Shown: piece by piece, positions 9,566-19,266 of the stretch
How the letters are laid out: each line of letters opens with the position of its first letter
How positions within the stretch are numbered: the first letter of the stretch is position 1
Assembly (NCBI RefSeq): GCF_015767635.1
Contig: NZ_CP065230.1
Coordinates: 1,674,001-1,738,000 of the forward strand
Reading direction: 5' to 3'
Length of the DNA: 64,000 nucleotides
DNA from: Halomonas sp. A40-4
GTDB taxonomy: Bacteria; Pseudomonadota; Gammaproteobacteria; Pseudomonadales; Halomonadaceae
Program-made: the position numbers and the translations under genes
The notes under the pieces: model-generated
What the model was told of the DNA's origin: nothing
Database searches by the model: none
Seen by the model: the letters and a program-made list of their open reading frames with translations, nothing else

Positions 9566-9946
9566 ATGCACATCGATACATTGAAGAGCGTAGCGCTTGA
9601 TGCGCTGGAAGAATTGAAGGCTCGAGACATCGCTCAGTTGGACGTCACTGGGCTGACCGACGTTGCCGATATCATGTTGATTGCCAGCGGTACGTCAACC
9701 CGCCATGTTGCTGCCCTGGCCCAGAACGTGGTTGAAAAAGCCAAAGCTGCCGGGCTATCCCCGCGGGGTGTCGAGGGGGGTGACAACGCCGACTGGGTGC
9801 TTGTCGATCTGAGCGACGTGATTGTTCACATCATGCTGCCTGAAGCACGCGCCCTGTATGACCTGGAACGTTTATGGGCCGATTTGCCCAGCGACACCGG
9901 GCGGCGTGAGCTTTCTCTAAGTGACGAGCCGGCCAGCATGTCATGA
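9566..9946 (+). CDS. rsfS: Ribosome silencing factor RsfS
   Basis: Binds uL14 of the large ribosomal subunit and blocks subunit joining in starvation. The family core is complete: [26 protein letters not shown], then [37 protein letters not shown]. The start is uncertain: ATG at 9566 gives MHIDTLKS, the usual family N terminus, but the AGGAG before it is only two bases away; an in-frame ATG at 9545 would add seven residues. The gene ends in a four-base overlap with rlmH. Confidence 0.93.
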   Translation: MHIDTLKSVALDALEELKARDIAQLDVTGLTDVADIMLIASGTSTRHVAALAQNVVEKAKAAGLSPRGVEGGDNADWVLVDLSDVIVHIMLPEARALYDLERLWADLPSDTGRRELSLSDEPASMS

Positions 9947-10410
9947 AAATCCGCCTGTTGGCGGTGGGCAGTAAAATGCCCGCCTGGGTGGAAGAGGGCG
10001 TAGAAACCTACCGCAAGCGCCTGCCGAAAGATTTCAGCCTGGATATCGAAGAGGTGGCGCTGGGCCAGCGTGGTAAAAATGCGGATATAGCCCGGGCTCG
10101 GGAACAAGAGGCGGAGCGCATTCGCAGCAAGCTACGTGGCAACGAGCATGTGGTCGCGCTGGAGGTTGATGGCAAGGCCTGGACCACCGAGCAGCTCGCC
10201 CGGCAGGCCGATGGCTGGCGACTGCAAGGTCAGGATGTGGTGCTGCTGGTTGGCGGCCCGGACGGGCTTCATCCTGCTGTGTCGGCGATGGCTCAGCAGC
10301 GCTGGTCGTTATCGCCACTTACCTTACCTCATCCATTGGTGCGTATCATGCTCGCCGAGCAGCTTTATCGTGCCTGGACGCTGCTGGTGGGGCATCCCTA
10401 CCATCGTTGA
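9943..10410 (+). CDS. rlmH: 23S rRNA (pseudouridine1915-N3)-methyltransferase RlmH
   Basis: Small SPOUT methyltransferase acting on pseudouridine 1915 of 23S rRNA in assembled ribosomes. The 155-aa length is the family norm. The C-terminal knot motifs are all present: [10 protein letters not shown], then [23 protein letters not shown], and the end GHPYHR. The N terminus [27 protein letters not shown] is also typical. It overlaps rsfS by four bases and is followed by mrdA after about 55 bases. Confidence 0.97.
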   Translation: MKIRLLAVGSKMPAWVEEGVETYRKRLPKDFSLDIEEVALGQRGKNADIARAREQEAERIRSKLRGNEHVVALEVDGKAWTTEQLARQADGWRLQGQDVVLLVGGPDGLHPAVSAMAQQRWSLSPLTLPHPLVRIMLAEQLYRAWTLLVGHPYHR

Positions 10411-10464
10411 GTTATTCAGACAGCTGGATGCCCTTCATCGATTGAATGAGAGTTAGTCATCGCT

Positions 10465-12372
10465 ATGCCACCGCGCTCCGACAAGCTTAAGAACACCGAG
10501 CAAGAACTTCGGATTTTTCGTGCCAGAGCCTTACTGGCCTTTGTGGTTGTGGTGGCCTTGACGAGCCTGCTGGTTGGACGTCTGGCTTATCTGCAGGTTG
10601 CTCAGCATGATGTTTACAGCACACGCTCTGAAAAAAATCGTGTTCGCGTTGAACCCTTGCCGCCTAACCGTGGGTTGATATACGACCGCAACGGGGTGCT
10701 ACTGGCGGAAAACCGGCCCACCTACAACCTGACACTGGTGCGCGAGCGATCGGAAGACGTCGATGAAACCCTGGAACTTCTGGTCGAGCTTCTTGAACTC
10801 AAAGGTGAAGAAATCAGCACCTTCTATGAGCGCTCCCAGCAATGGCAGCGCCCCTTTCAGCCCGTTCTTCTGGCGAGCGACCTCAGTGAGGAGCAGATTG
10901 CCCGGTTAGCCGTTAATCGTCATCAGTTACCCGGAGTGGAGGTCGAGGCTCAATTACTGCGTTATTACCCCAATGCTGAGGTGATGGCGCATGCGCTGGG
11001 TTATGTCGGACGCATCAACGCCGAAGAGTTGGCTAACCTGGATGCGACCCGCTATGCCGGAACGCACTTTATCGGCAAGACGGGTATCGAGCGGTTTTAC
11101 GAGGATGAACTGCACGGCCAGGCAGGCTTGCGAAGAGTTGAAACCAACGCGCGGGGGCGTGTGCTGCGTGAGCTTGGACGCACCGACCCAGTGCCCGGCA
11201 AGGATTTGACGTTGACCCTTGATTCGTCGCTGCAGATGCTCGCCTACGAGTTGATGGATGGCCGCCGGGGTTCCATCGTCGCCATCGAGCCAGACAGTGG
11301 CGAGATACTTGCCATGGTCTCGACGCCCGGTTTTGACAGTAATCAGTTTGTCACCGGTATCGACAGGGCCTCGTATCAAGCACTCCAGGAAAATCTTAAC
11401 TTGCCGTTGTTCAACCGGGCAACTCGTGGTCACTATCCGCCCGGCTCGACGATCAAGCCTTTCCTGGCGCTTGGCGGACTTGTCGATGGAGCGATCACGC
11501 CCGATACCACCATCAACGACCCCGGCTATTATCAATTGCCCAATGATTCAAGGCGTTATCGAAACTGGCTGCGTTGGGGGCACGGTCGCGTGGATCTGGA
11601 ACGCTCGCTGGCGGTGTCCAACAATACTTTTTATTACTCGCTGGCTCACGAAATGGGCATTGATAGTCTCCATGAGCAAATGACCAACTTCGGTTTTGGT
11701 CAGCGTGTTGCGCATGATGTCCAGAGCCAGAGCTCAGGCTTGATGCCATCGCGTGAATGGAAGCGCGAACGTTTTAACCAGCCCTGGTATCCAGGTGAGA
11801 CACTATCCGTGGGCATCGGTCAGGGGTACTGGCAGGTTACGCCGCTGCAGTTGGCCACCGCCACGGCCACATTGGCCAACCGTGGTGATTGGGTGAAGCC
11901 TCGTATGGCGCGAAAAATTGGTGATAAGCCGCTGGAACGGGACCTGCCCGATACCCCGGAGGATATCAACCTGGCACAAGACGACTGGTGGGACAGTGTG
12001 TTCAGCGGCATGGAAAAGGTGGTGAGCGGCAGAGAAGGGACCGCGCGGCGTACCGGTGTGGGTCTTGAGTATCGCATGGGGGGCAAATCGGGCACGGCAC
12101 AAGTGTTTTCGCTGGGCCAGGACCAGCGCTACGATGCCGACGAGCTCGAAGAGCGCCTGCGTGACCATGCGCTGTTCATTGCCTTTGCGCCTATCGAAGA
12201 CCCGCAAATTGCCGTTTCGGTCATCGTTGAAAATGCTGGTGGCGGGAGTACCCACGCCGCCCATCTTGCCAGGGCGATGACCGATGAATGGTTGCTGGAC
12301 GACGATGCCCCCGAAGTCGACGAGGTGCGCGAGACCCTGGAAACCGATACCAGCAACGTGGAGGGCAACTGA
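10465..12372 (+). CDS. mrdA: Penicillin-binding protein 2
   Basis: Elongasome transpeptidase that cross-links lateral-wall peptidoglycan with RodA. The 635-aa protein has a cytoplasmic tail, one membrane helix (about residues 23-46), the dimerisation domain with PPNRGLIYDRNG, and the transpeptidase domain. Active-site motifs are SxxK with Ser328 (GSTIK), SNN in AVSNNTFYY and KSGTA in GGKSGTAQVF. It lies immediately upstream of mrdB, with the two stop/start codons two bases apart. Confidence 0.97.
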   Translation: MPPRSDKLKNTEQELRIFRARALLAFVVVVALTSLLVGRLAYLQVAQHDVYSTRSEKNRVRVEPLPPNRGLIYDRNGVLLAENRPTYNLTLVRERSEDVDETLELLVELLELKGEEISTFYERSQQWQRPFQPVLLASDLSEEQIARLAVNRHQLPGVEVEAQLLRYYPNAEVMAHALGYVGRINAEELANLDATRYAGTHFIGKTGIERFYEDELHGQAGLRRVETNARGRVLRELGRTDPVPGKDLTLTLDSSLQMLAYELMDGRRGSIVAIEPDSGEILAMVSTPGFDSNQFVTGIDRASYQALQENLNLPLFNRATRGHYPPGSTIKPFLALGGLVDGAITPDTTINDPGYYQLPNDSRRYRNWLRWGHGRVDLERSLAVSNNTFYYSLAHEMGIDSLHEQMTNFGFGQRVAHDVQSQSSGLMPSREWKRERFNQPWYPGETLSVGIGQGYWQVTPLQLATATATLANRGDWVKPRMARKIGDKPLERDLPDTPEDINLAQDDWWDSVFSGMEKVVSGREGTARRTGVGLEYRMGGKSGTAQVFSLGQDQRYDADELEERLRDHALFIAFAPIEDPQIAVSVIVENAGGGSTHAAHLARAMTDEWLLDDDAPEVDEVRETLETDTSNVEGN

Positions 12373-12374
12373 TC

Positions 12375-13532
12375 ATGCCATGGCAGGCCATAACCCGATC
12401 ACTACGCGGCCATCCGGTGCGTCCCAGCGGGGGTATCCCCAAGCGTCGCAGTATCTGGGAGCGCATTCATCTTGACCCCTGGCTACTGGGCCTCCTTCTG
12501 ATCCTGATGAGCAGTGGCCTGCTGGTGATCTATAGCGCCTCTGGCCAGAGCATGAACGTGGTCATTGCCCAAGCTATTCGCTTTGGTGTCGCGTTGGTGG
12601 CAATGGTGGTGGTGGCCCAGTTTTCACCGATCTTTTTCATGCGCTGGGCACCAGTGGCCTACGGGGTCGGCGTGCTGATGCTGGTAGCTGTAGAACTGGT
12701 CGGTGATTTTGGCATGGGCGCTCAACGCTGGCTGGAAATCCCAGGTGTCATCCGCTTTCAGCCCTCGGAAATGATGAAGCTGGCCGTTCCCATGATGGTC
12801 GCGGCCTATCTCTACCGCTGTGAACTGCCCCCCAAGCTGAAAGATATTGTGGTCTGCGCATTCATTATTGGTCTTCCGGTCGCATTGATTGCCGCCCAGC
12901 CCGATTTGGGCACGTCACTGTTGGTTGCCAGTGCGGCGATCATCGTCGTGTTGCTGGCCGGTTTGTCGTGGCGACTGATCGGATTGGTGTCTGTGCTATT
13001 GATTTCAGGCTTTCCCTTGCTGTGGATGAACCTGCATAACTATCAGCGCCAGCGCATACTGACGTTTCTGAATCCGGAGACGGATCCGCTCGGCTCAGGC
13101 TGGAATATCATCCAGTCAACGACCGCCATTGGTAGCGGCGGTGTTTTTGGTAAGGGGTGGCTTGAGGGAACGCAATCACAGTTGGAGTTTCTGCCTGAGC
13201 GTCATACTGACTTTATCGTTGCGGTGCTGGGCGAAGAAGTTGGGCTTATCGGTATGGTGGTACTGATTTTTCTGTATCTGCTCATTGTGAGTCGCGGGCT
13301 GTGGTTGGCTAGCGAGTCGCAGAATACCTTTGGCCGTCTGGTCGCCGGCAGCATCATTCTGACGTTTTTTATCTATGTATTTGTCAATATCGGTATGGTG
13401 AGTGGAATATTGCCGGTCGTTGGGGTGCCGTTGCCGCTGGTCAGCTACGGCGGCACCTCAAGCGTGACCTTGCTGGTGGGTTTCGGTATTCTCATGTCGA
13501 TTCACGCGCATCGTCGGCTTCTTCCACGCTAG
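12375..13532 (+). CDS. mrdB: Peptidoglycan glycosyltransferase RodA
   Basis: SEDS-family polymerase of the rod complex, partner of PBP2. About ten membrane helices; conserved SEDS stretches include GAQRWLEIPGVIRFQPSEMMKL, LIAAQPDLGTSLLVA, the long periplasmic loop with WNIIQSTTAIGSGGVFGKGW, LEFLPERHTDFIVAVLGEEVGL and VVGVPLPLVSYGGTS. ATG at 12375 is chosen because GGAGGG lies nine bases upstream and the extra residues of the longer reading frame overlap mrdA. Length is 385 aa. Confidence 0.97.
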   Translation: MPWQAITRSLRGHPVRPSGGIPKRRSIWERIHLDPWLLGLLLILMSSGLLVIYSASGQSMNVVIAQAIRFGVALVAMVVVAQFSPIFFMRWAPVAYGVGVLMLVAVELVGDFGMGAQRWLEIPGVIRFQPSEMMKLAVPMMVAAYLYRCELPPKLKDIVVCAFIIGLPVALIAAQPDLGTSLLVASAAIIVVLLAGLSWRLIGLVSVLLISGFPLLWMNLHNYQRQRILTFLNPETDPLGSGWNIIQSTTAIGSGGVFGKGWLEGTQSQLEFLPERHTDFIVAVLGEEVGLIGMVVLIFLYLLIVSRGLWLASESQNTFGRLVAGSIILTFFIYVFVNIGMVSGILPVVGVPLPLVSYGGTSSVTLLVGFGILMSIHAHRRLLPR

Positions 13533-13579
13533 CGGTAGCGATAGAAAATCACAGCGCAGCCCACAGGAGCAGTGAGTGA

Positions 13580-14638
13580 ATGAATAGAGCCAAACGGATG
13601 GCGGTTGTCGGCGTTTTGGGGGTTATGGTCGGCGGCCTGGCGTTTCCTCTAATGGCGGAGGATGACGGTGCCCAGAATTTCGACCCTGAGCACCATGCAG
13701 GCGCGCGTGCATTGGTGAAAAGTCTTGAGGACGAAGGATTGCCGAGCGACTGGTTAAACCGACAGTTGCGTCAGGCCAGACTGCGTCAGTCGGTGCTGGA
13801 TGCCATGGCGGGGGCCGCCGAGCGTCATCTTGAATGGCACGAATACCGCGATATTTTCATGACCCAGCAGCGTATTGAAGAAGGCGTCGAGTTTCAGCAG
13901 GCCCATCAGGATGCGTTTGCCAAAGCGGAAGACGTTTATGGTGTTCCCCGCGACATCATTACCGCGATTATCGGCGTCGAGACCTACTATGGTCGCTACC
14001 GGGGTAGCCATCCGGTACTGGATTCCTTGGCGACGTTGGCCTTTGAGCATCCCACGCGGGGGAGTTTTTTTAGTCGTGAGCTAGAGGCCTTTCTGCAGAT
14101 TGCGTACGAGCAGCAAGTTGACCCTGCGGCCCTAAAGGGCTCCTATGCCGGGGCAATGGGCTACCCCCAGTTTATTCCGACAAGCTATCAAGCCTATGCC
14201 GTTGACTTCGATGATGACGGGCAGCGCGATCTTTGGAACAACCCGGTTGACGCGATTGGCAGCGTTGCCAATTATTTTGCGGAGCACGGCTGGCAGGAAG
14301 GGCGTGCGGTCTATTACCCGGCGGAGGGGCCTGAAACGATGCCCTCTGATCTGTCCGTCAACCAGATAACACCCCCCGATACGTCGTTGGAGGCCTTGCA
14401 ACGCGCAGGTATCACGCCGGATGTGGCGCTGGATGAAAGCGCCTCGGTCACGCCGCTGGTGCTTACTCTGAGCGATGGTCAACTGACGTATCGGCTCGGT
14501 GATCACAATTTTTACGTAATTACCCGCTACAATCACAGCCATCTTTATGCCATGGCTGTTGCCGAGTTGGCAGAAGCCATCTCCGCTGAGGCGCAGGCGG
14601 TGGGCGTAAAAAGTCTCCAGGGTGAGGATGACGCATGA
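13580..14638 (+). CDS. mltB: Lytic murein transglycosylase B
   Basis: Cleaves glycan strands of peptidoglycan to 1,6-anhydro-muropeptides during wall growth and recycling. A signal peptide (residues 1-26, MAVVGVLGVMVGGLAFPLMA) precedes the SLT-type domain. The catalytic Glu134 lies in IIGVETYYGRY, followed by GAMGYPQFIPTSY and VDFDDDGQRDLWNNPVDAIGSVANY, and NFYVITRYNHSHLYAMAV, all hallmarks of MltB. No lipobox is visible, so this is a soluble periplasmic form like many MltB/SltB proteins of pseudomonads. It overlaps rlpA by four bases. Confidence 0.95.
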   Translation: MNRAKRMAVVGVLGVMVGGLAFPLMAEDDGAQNFDPEHHAGARALVKSLEDEGLPSDWLNRQLRQARLRQSVLDAMAGAAERHLEWHEYRDIFMTQQRIEEGVEFQQAHQDAFAKAEDVYGVPRDIITAIIGVETYYGRYRGSHPVLDSLATLAFEHPTRGSFFSRELEAFLQIAYEQQVDPAALKGSYAGAMGYPQFIPTSYQAYAVDFDDDGQRDLWNNPVDAIGSVANYFAEHGWQEGRAVYYPAEGPETMPSDLSVNQITPPDTSLEALQRAGITPDVALDESASVTPLVLTLSDGQLTYRLGDHNFYVITRYNHSHLYAMAVAELAEAISAEAQAVGVKSLQGEDDA

Positions 14639-15594
14639 AGTATTATGTGAACGTCTGGCAGCAATTAGGTTGTGCTGCCTTGATTCTGGCGGTTGTCAGC
14701 GGCTGTGCGAGTCACGAGCCGATGAGTGGCTCAAGCCAGCCAGCGCAAAATCGCACAGGAGCAAGTACCGATCCGAGCAATGATCGTGATACTGCCGGCG
14801 GGCGTTACGCCATGAGCGGGGATGCCTATCCGCTCGAGCCGCCGGATGTCTCCAGTGTGCCGGATGCAGTGCCCCGCGATGAACCGCTTTCACGGGCAGG
14901 CAACCGATCAACCTACGAGGTTTGGGGTAAGACCTATCATGTCTTGCCCGATGCCGACGGGTACACCAAGCAGGGGCTGGCCTCCTGGTACGGCGAAAAG
15001 TTTCACGGCTACGCAACGTCGAACGGTGAAATCTATGACATGTACAAAATGTCGGCGGCGCATCGTTCGCTCCCGCTGCCCACCTATGCACGTGTGACCA
15101 GTGAACGTAACGGACAGTCGGTGATTGTCAGGGTCAATGACCGTGGTCCTTTCCACAGTGACCGCGAAATTGATCTTTCCTACGCGGCAGCTGCCAGGCT
15201 GGGTATTCTGGATGAAGGGACTGGCGCGGTGACGGTCGAGGCGATAAATCCCGAACAGTGGCAGGCGCAGCGTTCGCGTAACACGTCTCGGTCAACGCCT
15301 GTGCCCGACACGGCAACGGCAAGTGCACCGGTAACGCCCGAGCGCAACAGAGATAATCCGCCGAGCGAGCCAAGTGGTGGGGTCGTCTATTTACAAATAG
15401 CCGCGTTAGGCGATCCTCAAAACGCTCAGAAAATGCGTTCAGAATTGAGCAATACCATTTCTCACGATGTGCGTGTGAACCAGGACGACGACATTTATCG
15501 CGTTCAGGTTGGGCCGGTCGCTGCTGATCAAGAGAGTGACGCTCGCAAAGCGTTACACGATGCGGGCTTTACCGATGTGTTTATCGTGCGATAA
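14635..15594 (+). CDS. rlpA: Septal ring lytic transglycosylase RlpA (lipoprotein)
   Basis: Outer-membrane lipoprotein that cleaves denuded glycan strands at the septum. A lipobox VSGC puts the lipidated residue at Cys24. A low-complexity linker is followed by the double-psi beta-barrel domain (GLASWYGEKFHGYATSNGE, MYKMSAAHRSLPLPTYARV, VRVNDRGPFHSDREIDLSYAAA), where Asp in NDRGPF is the family's catalytic acid. The last 70 residues form a SPOR domain (VYLQIAALGDPQNAQKM ... YRVQVGPV), which binds stem-less septal glycan. It is the last gene before a strong terminator. Confidence 0.95.
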   Translation: MKYYVNVWQQLGCAALILAVVSGCASHEPMSGSSQPAQNRTGASTDPSNDRDTAGGRYAMSGDAYPLEPPDVSSVPDAVPRDEPLSRAGNRSTYEVWGKTYHVLPDADGYTKQGLASWYGEKFHGYATSNGEIYDMYKMSAAHRSLPLPTYARVTSERNGQSVIVRVNDRGPFHSDREIDLSYAAAARLGILDEGTGAVTVEAINPEQWQAQRSRNTSRSTPVPDTATASAPVTPERNRDNPPSEPSGGVVYLQIAALGDPQNAQKMRSELSNTISHDVRVNQDDDIYRVQVGPVAADQESDARKALHDAGFTDVFIVR

Positions 15595-15616
15595 TTGTTA
15601 ATCGATATTTTAGACG

Positions 15617-15640
15617 CGCGCTCCTGAGCGCGTTTTTTTC
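15617..15640 (+). terminator. Rho-independent terminator after rlpA
   Basis: A GC-rich stem (CGCGCT / AGCGCG with a four-base loop) is followed by seven T residues at 15633-15639. It closes the proA-to-rlpA unit and separates it from dacA, which starts 20 bases later. Confidence 0.8.
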
Positions 15641-15660
15641 AAGTCAATGAGAATGTGATC

Positions 15661-16860
15661 ATGAAAGTGTTAAGTGCTTTGTTTTCTTCTGCGCGGCTTT
15701 GTGTGTTTGCGGCGGCCATTGTGGTCGCCCCTGCTGTCAGTGCTCAAGAGACGCCCCAGCCGCAAACGATTATTCCCGCACCGCCGCAGTTGGCCGCCAG
15801 CTCGTGGATATTAATGGATGCCGATAGCGGCAAAGTACTGGCACAGCATGATGCGGATGAGCGCTTACCGCCCGCCAGTTTGACCAAGTTAATGACCGCC
15901 TATCTGGTAGAGCGTGAGCTGGATCGGGGTAGCATTGCCCTTGATGATCAGGTGAGCATCAGCGAAAAAGCGTGGCGTACGGGCGGGTCTAAAATGTTCG
16001 TCGAAGTCGGCGACCAGGTCGCGGTTGAAGACCTGCTGCATGGCATCATCATTGTGTCTGGCAACGACGCCAGTGTGGCGATGGCCGAGCACCTGGCGGG
16101 CGGTGAAGCCCCGTTTGCCGATTTGATGAACCAGCATGCGGCGCGACTGGGCATGGAAAATTCCAATTTTGAAAACCCGACCGGGCTGCCGGGAGAAAAC
16201 CACTACTCATCTGCCCGCGATATGGCCCTGTTGACTCAACATATCGTCAATGACTATCCAGAGCATTACGCCATCTACTCTGAGCGTGAGTTTACCTTCG
16301 GCGGTATTTCGCAACCGAACCGTAACCGCCTGCTGTGGCGAGACCCAACGGTGGATGGTCTGAAAACCGGCTGGACCTCCGAGGCCGGTTATTGCCTGGT
16401 GTCCTCGGCTAAACGAGACGACATGCGTTTGATTTCCGTGGTCATGGGGACCGATTCTGAAGAGGCCCGTGCTCAGGAAACTCAAAAACTGCTCAGCTAC
16501 GGCTTCCGGTTTTTTGAAACCATGAGCCTTTACGAACGTGGTGCCGTGCTGGCCACGCCGCGTGTCTGGGGTGGTGATATCAATGAGGTTCGCGTCGGAG
16601 TGGATGAAGCCGTCACCATGACATTGCCGCGTAACCGCAATGACGAGCTGCGTGCACGCCTGAATCTCAACGCTGAGCTCCAGGCGCCCCTCAGTGTCGG
16701 CGACGAGGTGGGTACGCTCGAGATTCACATGGGTGACGATGTCGTCGGTGAACGGCAGCTAGTGGCACTGGAAGACGTTGAAGAGGGCGGCTTTTTCAAG
16801 CAGTTGCTTGATCAGGTTCGCCGCTTTTTCTCTAACCTGATCAGTAATTTTACTGATTGA
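15661..16860 (+). CDS. dacA: D-alanyl-D-alanine carboxypeptidase (PBP5/6 type)
   Basis: Periplasmic, membrane-anchored carboxypeptidase trimming terminal D-Ala from stem peptides. A signal peptide ends near VSAQ. The motifs are SLTK with Ser73, SGNDAS, and KTGWT in DGLKTGWTSEAGYC. The C-terminal beta domain and a short amphipathic helix (FFKQLLDQVRRFFSNLISNF) for membrane binding are present. ATG at 15661 is preferred over GTG at 15655, since the signal peptide begins there. The ybeD-lipB-lipA group follows, as in E. coli. Confidence 0.96.
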   Translation: MKVLSALFSSARLCVFAAAIVVAPAVSAQETPQPQTIIPAPPQLAASSWILMDADSGKVLAQHDADERLPPASLTKLMTAYLVERELDRGSIALDDQVSISEKAWRTGGSKMFVEVGDQVAVEDLLHGIIIVSGNDASVAMAEHLAGGEAPFADLMNQHAARLGMENSNFENPTGLPGENHYSSARDMALLTQHIVNDYPEHYAIYSEREFTFGGISQPNRNRLLWRDPTVDGLKTGWTSEAGYCLVSSAKRDDMRLISVVMGTDSEEARAQETQKLLSYGFRFFETMSLYERGAVLATPRVWGGDINEVRVGVDEAVTMTLPRNRNDELRARLNLNAELQAPLSVGDEVGTLEIHMGDDVVGERQLVALEDVEEGGFFKQLLDQVRRFFSNLISNFTD

Positions 16861-16918
16861 TGGTCAGCTGTCTTGCCGTCAAAGCAGGAATATCATTTGC
16901 AAAACCAGTGAGTTTGTC

Positions 16919-17230
16919 ATGTCAAAAGGTGGACAAAACAGCTTTCGCGATCTGCGTCAGCCGGCGGCACAAGAAGCGCCCAAGATCAGCTTTCCTTGCC
17001 CCTATCCGTTAAAAGTAGTGGGTGACGCCACGGAGGATTTCCCGGCACGGGTTTGCCAGGTGGTTGTCCGCCACGATCCCGACTTTGATGAAGCGACGAT
17101 GCAAGTCATTGATAGCCGCAACGGACGCTTTCAATCGGTGAGGGTCACCATCACGGCAACCGGTGAACAACAGCTGAAGCAATTGTTCGACGAGCTGAAG
17201 GCCACTGGCCTCGTGCATATGGTGGTGTAA
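16919..17230 (+). CDS. ybeD: YbeD family protein (DUF493)
   Basis: A 103-aa protein of the DUF493 family, an ACT-like alpha/beta fold whose function is not established. The recognised pattern is [19 protein letters not shown], an acidic central part, then the [24 protein letters not shown] half and a short end, HMVV. It lies between dacA and lipB, its normal place in gammaproteobacteria, and its stop overlaps the lipB start (TAATG). A link to lipoate metabolism is suggested only by context. Confidence 0.93.
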   Translation: MSKGGQNSFRDLRQPAAQEAPKISFPCPYPLKVVGDATEDFPARVCQVVVRHDPDFDEATMQVIDSRNGRFQSVRVTITATGEQQLKQLFDELKATGLVHMVV

Positions 17231-17898
17231 TGACAACACCGCCCATCGAACTGCATGTGTTGGGCCGCAAGCCCTATCTGCCGGTTTGGCAGGCCATGCG
17301 TTCGTTGACGGATCATCGAGATCCACAGACGCCTGATCAGTTCTGGCTGGTCGAGCACGACCCGGTGTTTACCCAGGGGCAGGCCGGTAAGCCCGAGCAT
17401 GTGCTGATGCCGGGCGACATTCCGGTCGTGCAGACCGACCGCGGCGGGCAGGTCACCTACCATGGACCCGGCCAGGTGGTGTTGTATCCGTTGCTCGACG
17501 TGCGGCGGGGTAAACTGGGCGTGCGTACGCTGGTGACCGCGCTTGAAAATGCGGTGATCAGCGTGCTGGCAGACTACGGTGTGTCGGCAAGGGCGCGTCC
17601 CGATGCGCCGGGCGTCTACGTGAAGGGCGACGCAGGGGAAGCCAAGATCGCGTCTCTAGGTCTGCGTATTCGCCGCGGAGCGAGCTTTCACGGTGTGGCG
17701 CTAAATGTCGACGGGGATCTGACGCCTTTTTCCTACATCAATCCCTGTGGCTATGCGGGCATGCCGATGACACGCTTGGCCGATTGGGTAACCTTGCCAA
17801 GCGACCATCGGGTAGGCGAGCAGTTGGCTGAAGCGCTGGCCGTCCAGTTGGATCGTTCACTGGTAACAGGCGTGCAACCGCCACCGCTGAATGCATAG
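17230..17898 (+). CDS. lipB: Octanoyltransferase LipB
   Basis: Transfers octanoate from acyl carrier protein to lipoyl domains of 2-oxoacid dehydrogenases and GcvH. Signatures are [21 protein letters not shown], the lysine in [14 protein letters not shown], and [12 protein letters not shown] with the catalytic cysteine. The product is 222 aa, of usual length. It is translationally coupled to ybeD, and lipA lies convergent just downstream instead of in tandem as in E. coli. Confidence 0.96.
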   Translation: MTTPPIELHVLGRKPYLPVWQAMRSLTDHRDPQTPDQFWLVEHDPVFTQGQAGKPEHVLMPGDIPVVQTDRGGQVTYHGPGQVVLYPLLDVRRGKLGVRTLVTALENAVISVLADYGVSARARPDAPGVYVKGDAGEAKIASLGLRIRRGASFHGVALNVDGDLTPFSYINPCGYAGMPMTRLADWVTLPSDHRVGEQLAEALAVQLDRSLVTGVQPPPLNA

Positions 17899-17905
17899 CG
17901 GTGGC
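17880..17905. terminator. Hairpin between convergent lipB and lipA
   Basis: A 9-bp perfect stem (GCCACCGCT at 17880-17888 and AGCGGTGGC at 17897-17905, 8-nt loop) covers the lipB stop codon and the gap to the lipA stop. There is no T-tract, so it may be a weak two-way terminator or a 3' stabiliser for both mRNAs. Confidence 0.45.
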
Positions 17906-17917
17906 CGGTGGGGCTGA

Positions 17918-18973
17918 TTAGCCGACATTGAGGGCCGGAATGATATTGGGATCCGGTTCTTCCTGGCCTGGCACGGCTGCCGGCGAAGCCAGCCCGAGGT
18001 TGTTCTTCTCGAAGACGCGGTCAGCACGGTAGCTTGAGCGAACAAGTGGGCCAGATGGCACTTCCATAAAGCCTTTCTCAAGCCCGATTTCGCGGTAGCG
18101 GTCGAACTCTTCAGGCGTTACCCAGCGCTCCACTGGCAGGTGATTCTTGGTCGGACGCAGATATTGTCCCAGGGTCACGATATCGACGCCGATTTCGCGA
18201 AGATCGTCGAATGTCTTGAGAATCTCTTCGTCTGTTTCACCCAGGCCAAGCATCAGGCTGGTTTTGGTGATCACGTCAGGACGGTAACGTTTTGCGTGGG
18301 CCAGGACGTCAAGGGTCTTGCGGTAGCCTGCACGCGGGTCACGAACCCGGCTGGTCAGGCGCTCAACCGTTTCGACGTTTTGGGCAAAGACTTCCAGACC
18401 TGAATCGGCAACTTGCTCGATGGCCGCGGGCGCCCCGTCAAAATCCGGGGTCAGTGCTTCAACCACCACGTGGGGGGTGCGTGCCTTGATGGCGCGAATG
18501 CAGTTGGCGTAGTGGCTGGCCCCCCCATCGTCCAGGTCGTCACGGTCCACCGAGGTAAGCACGATATAGCGCAGGCCCATCAACTCGACTGATTTTGCCG
18601 TGTTGTCTGGCTCTTCATGGTCGAGCCAGCCTTTCGGGTTGCCTGTGTCGACTGCACAGAAACGGCAGGCGCGGGTGCACACCGACCCCATCAGCATGAT
18701 CGTCGCCGTGCCGTTGCTCCAGCACTCGCCCATGTTAGGGCAGTGGGACTCGGCGCACACCGTGCTAAGCCGATGGGTGGCAACGTTCTTTTTGACCGCC
18801 TCAAAGCGCTCGCCACCAGGGATTTGAGCGCGAAGCCATTTGGGCTTGCGATCCAGAGAAGGGGCATCGGCGTCTGCTTTGCGCTGCTTCATGCCATCTT
18901 TAATCACCGTCATGCCGTGTTCATTGCGGAATTTTTCACCGCTGGGGACACGTGGCGAGGTGTTATTGCTCAT
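17918..18973 (-). CDS. lipA: Lipoyl synthase LipA
   Basis: Radical-SAM enzyme that inserts two sulfurs into octanoyl groups. The auxiliary cluster motif [12 protein letters not shown] and the radical-SAM motif CTRACRFC (CxxxCxxC) are both intact, followed by [25 protein letters not shown], and the C-terminal [12 protein letters not shown] that holds the conserved RSSY. It is 351 aa, on the minus strand, and its 3' end meets lipB. The 293 bases before its start contain one inverted repeat but no gene. Confidence 0.97.
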   Translation of the reverse strand: MSNNTSPRVPSGEKFRNEHGMTVIKDGMKQRKADADAPSLDRKPKWLRAQIPGGERFEAVKKNVATHRLSTVCAESHCPNMGECWSNGTATIMLMGSVCTRACRFCAVDTGNPKGWLDHEEPDNTAKSVELMGLRYIVLTSVDRDDLDDGGASHYANCIRAIKARTPHVVVEALTPDFDGAPAAIEQVADSGLEVFAQNVETVERLTSRVRDPRAGYRKTLDVLAHAKRYRPDVITKTSLMLGLGETDEEILKTFDDLREIGVDIVTLGQYLRPTKNHLPVERWVTPEEFDRYREIGLEKGFMEVPSGPLVRSSYRADRVFEKNNLGLASPAAVPGQEEPDPNIIPALNVG

Positions 18974-19092
18974 AGCGAGAGAGCCTCTCTACTGGGCGGC
19001 AGGCAATGTCATGCGGCGATGTAAGCCATGTCCGACTGCATGCCGATTGATACGTAGGTAGTAAGACATAATGTAACATAGGTTGGCTTTTG

Positions 19093-19122
19093 CATGACAC
19101 CGCAGGGTGGATACCTGTCATG
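19093..19122. repeat. Inverted repeat in the lipA/DUF3141 intergenic region
   Basis: CATGACA at 19093-19099 and TGTCATG at 19116-19122 form a 7-bp inverted repeat with an inner CAGG/CCTG pair, inside the divergent gap between lipA and the DUF3141 gene. It could be an operator; the gap holds no reading frame I trust. Confidence 0.3.
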
Positions 19123-19266
19123 GGTAACCTGTGCACCGGTAATAGATTATACCAATGAGTCTGCGTTAGGCATCGACGTGATGCGGGGAAAGGCCTAAAC
19201 TATATTGCGTTGCAGCATCATTGCTTTCGGGTTCGATGCTACCGCATCAACCCAATGGGAGATCCT

